Shown in pieces: positions 6,562 through 10,871 of a DNA stretch of 10,871 nucleotides. Each line of letters opens with the position of its first letter. The first letter of the stretch is position 1. The stretch is taken from the NCBI GenBank assembly GCA_030589605.1, contig JAUUVJ010000095.1, positions 1 to 10,871 on the forward strand, written 5' to 3'. Below the pieces are notes generated by a model. The model did not search any database and was not told the origin of the DNA. It saw only the letters and a program-made list of their open reading frames with translations. The DNA comes from Candidatus Hodarchaeota archaeon (GTDB taxonomy: Archaea > Asgardarchaeota > Heimdallarchaeia > Hodarchaeales > Hodarchaeaceae). A program made the translations under genes and the position numbers.

Positions 6562-7206
6562 ACTAGAAACCTTTGACCCAAAAACATTACAGATATCTAG
6601 ACCAAAACGATCCTCTGGAATACCTAATTGACGAAACCGTTCTTCGTCTGACCAAGAAAGTTCATATTGATTAGTTTCTCCATCTAGTTCTAAGTGTTCT
6701 ATAACCATTCTTTGATTTTCCTTATTAACAATAACAGATTTTATACTACCTGGGATTTTTCCAAGTTCAAAACTTTCAGAAAAAAAGACATCAAAAATAG
6801 AGATAGTATCAGGGATTAATCGGAGTCTGTATGCACGTATTTTTGGAATAAGTACTACATAACCAAACCGATTGAAAGGAAAAGGATTCTCGTTAAGCTG
6901 ACAAGCCCAGCCCCATTCGTTTATACAGTGTAGTGCATGGAAAACCTTAACCTCAGAAAAAAAAGATCGTCTGCGTAGTCGATTAAGGAGTCCTTTACCT
7001 TTAAGAAGTTGTCTGACCCGTATTACTGCCTTATTTTTGGTGTGAAATACATGGTCATTAATAATATTAATACTTTCTCCGTCTTTGAGCCATGTGACTG
7101 TGATTGCGAAAGGTGTGACTTCCAAATCGATCTTTAAACTTTCTGCGTCCTCTTTGTCATGATGGTATAACGCCTGTCTCAGGTTCGATAAGAAAATAAT
7201 TTTCAA
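6556..7206 (-). CDS. Unknown 216-residue protein in an unrecognised operon
   Basis: I recognise no family. The protein is soluble-looking, with alternating beta-type segments (VTPFAITVTWLKDGES, RFGYVVLIPKIRAYRLRL), an Arg/Lys-rich stretch at about 68-80 (LLKGKGLLNRLRR) and a C-terminal region with SWSDEERFRQLGIPEDRFGL. The reported start is TTG at 7206 without an SD. An overlapping frame (7157-7282) that reads convincingly as protein precedes it, so the real N-terminus may lie upstream through a frame change. Its stop overlaps the SD of the 54-codon frame, so it belongs to the same transcript. Function unknown. Confidence 0.65.
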   Translation of the reverse strand: MKIIFLSNLRQALYHHDKEDAESLKIDLEVTPFAITVTWLKDGESINIINDHVFHTKNKAVIRVRQLLKGKGLLNRLRRRSFFSEVKVFHALHCINEWGWACQLNENPFPFNRFGYVVLIPKIRAYRLRLIPDTISIFDVFFSESFELGKIPGSIKSVIVNKENQRMVIEHLELDGETNQYELSWSDEERFRQLGIPEDRFGLDICNVFGSKVSSR

Positions 7207-7282
7207 TAATCTGTTCTGTGATTTGAGTATATTTCTTTATATCAAATTTTTTAGGAAATTTATTAACGACAATATTAATCAA
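7157..7282 (-). CDS. Possible small frame or displaced N-terminus before the 216-residue gene
   Basis: TTG at 7282 opens 41 codons, beginning MINIVVNKFPKKFDIKKYTQ and ending EPETGVIPS, stopping at TGA 7157-7159. The sequence looks coding and is preceded by GAGG with a 7-nt spacer. It overlaps the first 50 nt of the 216-residue gene in another frame (+1). It could be a leader gene, or the true N-terminus lost to an indel. Its basic K-F-P-K-K start loosely resembles the K-Y-P-K-R of the 54-codon frame. Confidence 0.38.
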   Translation of the reverse strand: MINIVVNKFPKKFDIKKYTQITEQIIENYFLIEPETGVIPS

Positions 7283-7288
7283 AATATG

Positions 7289-7300
7289 ACCTCATGAGGT
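7289..7300. promoter_or_regulatory. 12-bp perfect palindrome at the expected transcription start
   Basis: ACCTCATGAGGT reads the same on both strands. It lies about 20-30 nt below the TATA-like box at 7315-7323, where archaeal repressors commonly bind to block RNA polymerase. It also contains the GAGG in front of the TTG at 7282. Confidence 0.5.
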
Positions 7301-7314
7301 AATTAGTCAAACCA

Positions 7315-7323
7315 TTTATAAAA
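7315..7323 (-). promoter_or_regulatory. TATA box of the unknown operon
   Basis: Minus-strand TTTTATAAA is close to the archaeal TATA consensus. Start of transcription is predicted near 7293, inside the 12-bp palindrome. It would drive the genes from about 7282 down to 5431. Confidence 0.55.
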
Positions 7324-7346
7324 ACACAGGAATTTTAACATTTCAA

Positions 7347-7402
7347 GGTATTAAAACAGGTATTTACTCGGTATATAATTGGTATCTATCTGGTTTTTTC
7401 AA
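7347..7402. repeat. Five GGTAT-type direct repeats at 11-12 bp spacing
   Basis: GGTAT begins at 7347, 7359, 7370 and 7381, with a degenerate GGTTT at 7392. The steps are 12, 11, 11 and 11 bp. Units read ggtattaaaaca, ggtatttactc, ggtatataatt, ggtatctatct and ggttttttcaa. GGTACTAAATT at 7436 keeps the phase (44 bp on) and may be a sixth copy. Near-helical spacing suggests protein binding along one face of the DNA. The array sits just upstream of the TATA box of the unknown operon. It may be an activator site, or iterons of a replication or partition element. Confidence 0.65.
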
Positions 7403-7408
7403 AATCTA

Positions 7409-7422
7409 AATGTCTAGACATT
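7409..7422. repeat. 14-bp perfect palindrome
   Basis: AATGTCTAGACATT is identical on both strands and lies 7 bp beyond the phased repeats. With no T tract it is more likely an operator than a terminator. The remaining stretch to 7515 holds short AT-rich dyads (TTATT-gt-AATAA, ATAGCTAT, GCTATAGC) and no gene that I can support. Confidence 0.5.
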
Positions 7423-7515
7423 ATGAGTCAAGCTAGGTACTAAATTATTGTAATAAAGTCTCATAGCTATAGCAAATAAGAAGTGTACGTAATGATTGAT
7501 ATAAGAACGTTCAAT

Positions 7516-7539
7516 AAAAAAGAATTGCCAAAAAGGGCA
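7516..7539 (-). terminator. Terminator of the DUF6884/YaaA-like gene
   Basis: On the minus strand a TGCC/GGCA stem (7526-7529 with 7536-7539, 6-nt loop) is followed after ATTC by six T (7516-7521), 40-60 nt past the stop at 7579. The stem is short, but the T run supports termination before the unknown operon's control region. Confidence 0.45.
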
Positions 7540-7578
7540 TAAAATAAAGAAGAAATCCATATCTAAAAATGACTGAAT

Positions 7579-8247
7579 CTAAGAAAAAATTTTCTGTAAT
7601 GTCTTGGTCGTCTTAGTAAATTGCCCTTCGTCCTCTGATCCGTCTTGAATTTTTTGTTTTGATACATTCCAATTACGAAAAGCATTTGTAAAAGTGGTCA
7701 TAATGCGGTCTTTTAATCCGTCATAAACTTGATAAATTCGTGTAACTCTTAATCTATCTTTTAAATTGTTCATATCAAAAGATTGGTAATAAATCTTAGG
7801 CATTAAGAAAAAGATTTCGTCTATACCCTCATTGATCTCCAAAAAGGTATTTAGAGTATTCATTACTTTAGATTTAAGTTCGTTTGCTCTTTCAGGTGTC
7901 ATCTTCATGTTATAATTTTCGATAAATTGATTCTCATGTATTAATCCATATTTAGCAGAAATAATAAGAATCATCAATCCTTTTGGTCTGCCTTTATCTT
8001 TAAAGACATCTTTAATAACAGAAGGATAAATGCCCGTATATGCTTTAAGAGCTTGTGTTTTAGTCTGAGGGAAATATTTTTTCCAGGTGCAAGAGATAAC
8101 TAATAATTTATTTAGAGAAGGCAGTCTGTCTTGAATCTCCTCTCGAATTATCTTAGTCCTAGGTTCAATTACTTTTGGTTTTTCTTCAAATTGGACAAAT
8201 TCTCTTTCCCAAGATGTTTTTTGTTTGTATAAATTAACTACTTTCAC
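7579..8247 (-). CDS. DUF6884/YaaA-like protein of unknown function
   Basis: A 222-residue soluble protein. The core has LLVISCTWKKYFPQTK at 48-63, AYTGIYPSVIK at 69-79, IISAKYGLI at 95-103 and NYNMKMTPERANE at 111-123. This order (S-C-T/S-x-K-K, then YTG, then SAKYGL, then an acidic or NY motif) is the pattern of DUF6884 and of the wider YaaA-related fold, whose activity I cannot specify. A related fold occurs in some archaeosine-synthesis proteins, so a nucleic-acid link is possible but not shown. Residues 1-45 and 185-222 are charged extensions. The start is GTG at 8247; a TGA two codons upstream rules out extension. A TATA-like box about 28 nt upstream suggests a leaderless mRNA. It is transcribed separately, with a terminator on each side. 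Confidence 0.6.
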   Translation of the reverse strand: MKVVNLYKQKTSWEREFVQFEEKPKVIEPRTKIIREEIQDRLPSLNKLLVISCTWKKYFPQTKTQALKAYTGIYPSVIKDVFKDKGRPKGLMILIISAKYGLIHENQFIENYNMKMTPERANELKSKVMNTLNTFLEINEGIDEIFFLMPKIYYQSFDMNNLKDRLRVTRIYQVYDGLKDRIMTTFTNAFRNWNVSKQKIQDGSEDEGQFTKTTKTLQKIFS

Positions 8248-8270
8248 ATCTCAATGAAGTACATCTCTTT

Positions 8271-8278
8271 GTAAATAT
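8271..8278 (-). promoter_or_regulatory. TATA-like box for the DUF6884/YaaA-like gene
   Basis: Minus-strand ATATTTAC centred about 28 nt upstream of the GTG start at 8247, the distance expected if transcription begins at or next to the start codon. No strong SD is present, which fits a leaderless transcript. Confidence 0.4.
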
Positions 8279-8305
8279 GTGTTCTTAAAAAAGTAAGGGG
8301 TAGAG

Positions 8306-8329
8306 TTTTAAAAATTGAATCTTTCAATT
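8306..8329 (-). terminator. Terminator of the beta-helix gene
   Basis: On the minus strand AATTGAA-AGA-TTCAATT forms a perfect 7-bp stem with a 3-nt loop and runs straight into TTTTTAAAA. It overlaps the stop codon of the beta-helix gene and so very likely ends that transcript. Confidence 0.5.
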
Positions 8330-10148
8330 ATTTCTTTCTTCTATGTATTGTTATTACTATAAATACAGAAAGCGTGATGATTAGACTCATACCAGGTATT
8401 GAATTATTTTCATCCTTTCTTAACTCATTTTTTTGCCGATTTATTCCAATAGAAAATGCACGATCATTTGTATCAAATACTATTATGTTACTCTTTTCAC
8501 ATTCAGCTGTAATTTTGATGTGGTACCACCCGTCTGGCATAAGATCGGTATCCCATTCAAACCTAGTAGAAGATAAATTATCTTCTAATAGTATCCATTC
8601 AGTTACTTTCTTCGGATCATATGTACCGTTTAATAGATCTTCAAGTCCATAAAAAATAGAATATTTAATACTATGATTATCGGGAAAGTCGTGGGATGGA
8701 AACCATGATACAGAAATAATTCCCTTTAAAGAATCATATCCTAAAGGATAAAGAACTTTAGGTACAGAAATAATATGTAAAGATAATTCATTAGACATAA
8801 GATGTTGTCTAGGTTCGGTTGTTGGTGAATTGTCTTTGATAGTAACTCCTGAAACATTGTACGCAGTGTCATAAATCCCATCTTTGTTAATATCTTTTGT
8901 GTCGTCTCTATGATCATCCCAAAAATTTTCACTGAAAAGAATATTTTGATCTGTTTCTGAAGATGTTAAATTACATTGAGAAAGACTTGATTCTACTTCC
9001 ATAGCAGTTATTTCATTTTCATTTATCCAATTTTCTTGATATAAATAATAATGATTTCCAATAAAATCATTCCATTGAACATTAATATCAGTTGATTCAT
9101 CGAAATACACTCCCCATTCTTCATTATTAAAAATAGTATTATTGGTTATAGAAATAAAACTGGAATTTTTAGTTGAAATTCCAATTCTATTGTTATTAAT
9201 TATATTATTTCTGATTATGATTGGGTCTTCAGAAGCTAAATCTGAAGCACTACTCCCTATACCTGAAAGATTCTCATCATATTCACAATATAATATTTCT
9301 ATACCTGCAGACGAGTAATTTATTTTATTACTAGTTATCACAGTACTAAAATTTCCTGTCTCATAATAACCTTTACCTGTCCATATTTTTCCTTCAATCA
9401 GAATTCCTGCTTTATTAATTGACTGATCACTTGTATAAATGGAATTAGAATTTATTAAAATGTTATTGCTAATTATAGATCGAATAGATTTGACATTGTT
9501 ATCAAAACTATTATTAACTATAGATATGTTAAAGGAATCATAAATATATACTCCTTCCATTTGATCATGAATATAGTTATTCGAAATAGAGATGTTTTCA
9601 GATCCTTTGATGTTTATGCTACCACTTGCTTGATTATCAAATAAATCATTATTCGTAATTGTAATATTAGATGAATAAGTAAGTCTTATTCCCATTTCCG
9701 TTGTATGAATAGTATTATTCGTTATTAATCCATTACTTGATGTAAAGATAAGAATTCCGATTTTATAATTTGTAAAATAACAATTTTGTATCACAAAATG
9801 AATATCAACATTCATTATACAAATAAGTTGTTGATTAGGAATTAAATTTTCATCTCTTACCCCTGTAAAATTATATCCTGAAATAATAATTGGGAAATCT
9901 TTTGTTCCGTTTCCCGTCCATCCTTCATTTTCAGCAATGCTTAAAAAATCCGCATTACCTGTTATATCAATTTCATCATGAGATATAAATTGATTGGATG
10001 AAGATGTAATTCTGGATATTTTTTTGTTCAAAGGATGAAGAAATTGGTGATTGTTATTTTTTGACTCATTTTGTATTTGAATGTTGAAAAATAATGAGAC
10101 AATAATCATAAATAAAACGAGTTGTAGTAAATTGGACTTACCTGTCAT
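8328..10148 (-). CDS. Secreted, membrane-anchored NosD-type parallel beta-helix protein
   Basis: 606 residues. A signal peptide or N-terminal helix at about 5-23 (LLQLVLFMIIVSLFF) indicates export. GWTGNGTKDFPIIISGYNF at 76-94 is the entry motif common in archaeal NosD-type proteins. Short N-rich repeats (NNTI, NNDLF, SNNYIHD, NNSF, RNNIINNN) from about 110 to 365 build a right-handed parallel beta-helix. An aspartate-rich NKDGIYDTAYNVSG at 421-434 may bind calcium. Residues about 455-568 look like a fibronectin or Ig-type beta domain. The end has IPG at 584-586, a hydrophobic helix and RRKK, resembling archaeal C-terminal sorting or anchoring signals. Such proteins are usually cell-surface binders or carbohydrate-active proteins; no copper-specific partners are nearby, so a NosD role in nitrous oxide reductase assembly is unlikely. 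The start is ATG at 10148 with a TATA-like box about 22 nt upstream. Confidence 0.85.
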   Translation of the reverse strand: MTGKSNLLQLVLFMIIVSLFFNIQIQNESKNNNHQFLHPLNKKISRITSSSNQFISHDEIDITGNADFLSIAENEGWTGNGTKDFPIIISGYNFTGVRDENLIPNQQLICIMNVDIHFVIQNCYFTNYKIGILIFTSSNGLITNNTIHTTEMGIRLTYSSNITITNNDLFDNQASGSINIKGSENISISNNYIHDQMEGVYIYDSFNISIVNNSFDNNVKSIRSIISNNILINSNSIYTSDQSINKAGILIEGKIWTGKGYYETGNFSTVITSNKINYSSAGIEILYCEYDENLSGIGSSASDLASEDPIIIRNNIINNNRIGISTKNSSFISITNNTIFNNEEWGVYFDESTDINVQWNDFIGNHYYLYQENWINENEITAMEVESSLSQCNLTSSETDQNILFSENFWDDHRDDTKDINKDGIYDTAYNVSGVTIKDNSPTTEPRQHLMSNELSLHIISVPKVLYPLGYDSLKGIISVSWFPSHDFPDNHSIKYSIFYGLEDLLNGTYDPKKVTEWILLEDNLSSTRFEWDTDLMPDGWYHIKITAECEKSNIIVFDTNDRAFSIGINRQKNELRKDENNSIPGMSLIITLSVFIVITIHRRKK

Positions 10149-10165
10149 AATTCATCACTATACAT

Positions 10166-10173
10166 ACTTATAT
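10166..10173 (-). promoter_or_regulatory. TATA-like box of the beta-helix gene
   Basis: Minus-strand ATATAAGT preceded by AAAA, centred about 22 nt before the ATG at 10148. No SD is visible, so a leaderless or near-leaderless transcript is likely. Confidence 0.4.
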
Positions 10174-10270
10174 TTTTCATTCCAAATTTTATAATCAGTT
10201 TTTAGTATATAATGAACGTTAAATCTATTATTTATAAGTTTTTTTAATGCGTAATGGCTGAATTGACGTT

Positions 10271-10405
10271 CTACGATATTTTATTGAACAATTGATCATT
10301 TTGATAGAATTGAGTTAAAAGTAATGCTCTTTCAGGATCGAGAGTTGGAATTGCGTTTATGCTCTGTTCTCGTAATTGTGACATCCTTGGTGACAAATTT
10401 GTCAT
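10271..10405 (-). pseudogene. Truncated second copy of hypD (first 44 codons only)
   Basis: An ATG at 10405, with GGAGG 8 nt upstream, opens a frame that matches the intact hypD at 30 of its first 34 residues (LREQSI-AIPTLDPERALL is shared). Similarity ends after LLLTQFY at about codon 37 and the frame closes with TAG at 10271. No cysteine loop or glycyl-radical loop is present, so it cannot be a working enzyme. The rest of the gene is not elsewhere in the window. It follows a second activase exactly as hypD follows the first. A deletion or rearrangement that joined the hypD 5' end to the upstream region of the beta-helix gene is the likely cause. Confidence 0.8.
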
Positions 10406-10409
10406 ATTT

Positions 10410-10871
10410 TTATCCTCCAATTTTTGTTTTGAATCCAATTTCCCTGAATAGCTTAGCTATACTATCCATATGTTCAGTAGATGGTGCTTTAAGACCTCCT
10501 ACACAATAATCTAGGTTTAATCTCTCATATTTCGCCTTCGCTATGTTATGAAACGGTAGAAGATGAATTGTATTTATCGTAGAACGGTCTTGTAGCCAAT
10601 CACATATCTGTTGAATATTAGAGACGGTATCAGTTATTCCAGGAATTACTGGGAATCGAATAATAACATTATTGTTCTGTTTATCGAGGAATTCAACATT
10701 CTCAATGATTTGATTGTTTGAAACACCTGTATATTGTTGATGCTTTATATTATCAATGAATTTAATATCATATAAAAAGAGATCTACATGATCTTTTATT
10801 GATTCTACTACTTTCCATTGAGCATATCCACTTGTATCGAGTATAGTTGAGGTATCCATTATATGATGACA
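10410..10871 (-). CDS. Second glycyl radical activase, C-terminal part (continues past the right edge)
   Basis: The last 153 codons of a radical SAM activase, open to the window edge. They align without gaps to residues 127-279 of the intact activase at about 64% identity by hand (98 of 153), including LDTSGYA, DLFLYDIK, YTGVSN, RFPVIPGITDT and HNIAKAKY. The cluster and SAM motifs (CxxxCxxC, GGEP) would lie beyond the edge and cannot be checked. An internal ATG at 10859 should not be taken as the start. The gene ends GGA GGA TAA, which forms the SD of the truncated hypD just as in the first locus. With its partner broken, it may be an orphan, or may serve the intact HypD or another enzyme. 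Confidence 0.88.
   Translation of the reverse strand, partial: CHHIMDTSTILDTSGYAQWKVVESIKDHVDLFLYDIKFIDNIKHQQYTGVSNNQIIENVEFLDKQNNNVIIRFPVIPGITDTVSNIQQICDWLQDRSTINTIHLLPFHNIAKAKYERLNLDYCVGGLKAPSTEHMDSIAKLFREIGFKTKIGG
10414..10418 (-). promoter_or_regulatory. SD for the truncated hypD copy
   Basis: Minus-strand GGAGG inside the final Gly-Gly codons of the second activase, 8 nt before the ATG at 10405. The junction is built the same way as in the intact locus. Confidence 0.7.

Noticed and set aside
7347..7422. A CRISPR array or tRNA gene in the repeat-rich intergenic region
   Set aside because: The repeats are only 5 bp within 11-bp units, far too short for CRISPR. No cloverleaf or TTCRANNC-type loop was found.
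8374..8932. A plus-strand frame (8374-8652) and a minus-strand alternative frame (8741-8932) inside the beta-helix gene
   Set aside because: Both are covered by the intact 606-residue protein, which has clear domains and terminal signals.
3447..10270. The whole stretch between the two activase-hypD loci as one transposable element or integrated island
   Set aside because: No transposase, integrase, terminal inverted repeats or target-site duplication could be seen. The flanking loci are diverged paralogues, not identical repeats.
10271..10405. The short hypD copy as a spare-part protein like the autonomous glycyl radical cofactor
   Set aside because: That repair protein carries the C-terminal glycyl loop. 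This stub holds only the N-terminus and no radical site.
10324..10509. Plus-strand open frame of 61 codons
   Set aside because: It is antisense to the hypD stub and the second activase, both supported by homology to the first locus.

Overview
The window is AT-rich and most likely comes from an archaeon, plausibly of the Asgard (Lokiarchaeia-like) group. Three things suggest this. There is a secreted NosD-type beta-helix protein with an 'IPG + membrane helix + RRKK' tail. Several genes have TATA-like boxes about 22-28 nt upstream of the start, which fits leaderless or short-leader transcripts. TTG and GTG starts are common, some with strong Shine-Dalgarno (SD) motifs. The lineage is inferred; no rRNA or marker gene is present. 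All genes except one lie on the minus strand.

Right-to-left along the minus strand, bases 3446-231 hold a two-gene operon: a radical-SAM glycyl-radical activase followed by a 790-residue glycyl radical enzyme. The enzyme carries, at the same residue numbers, the catalytic set I recall for trans-4-hydroxy-L-proline dehydratase (HypD): H160, D278, S334, F340, C434, E436, Y450, T645 and G765. The expected pathway is trans-4-hydroxyproline to 1-pyrroline-5-carboxylate and then to proline, by a P5C reductase not seen here. A possible further minus-strand gene runs off the left edge.

Bases 10871-10271 hold a second, diverged copy of the same locus. It contains the C-terminal half of another activase (the rest lies beyond the edge) and a hypD stub that stops after 44 codons.

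Between the two loci (about 3.5-10.2 kb) lies an accessory stretch. It contains a plus-strand YaaC-like gene with a disrupted upstream frame, and a membrane protein split by an in-frame stop next to a 43-bp direct repeat. It also contains an unrecognised minus-strand operon (about 7282-5431) with small overlapping reading frames at two junctions. A DUF6884/YaaA-like gene and the secreted beta-helix protein complete it. The roughly 300 bp upstream of the unknown operon holds a TATA box, a 12-bp palindrome at the expected transcription start, five GGTAT-type direct repeats at 11-12 bp spacing, and a 14-bp palindrome.

The strongest functional call is HypD and its activase. The most unusual structures are the truncated second hypD locus, the phased repeats, and the cluster of broken reading frames. 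Those breaks sit beside long intact genes, so they look like real gene decay or recoding rather than uniformly poor sequence.
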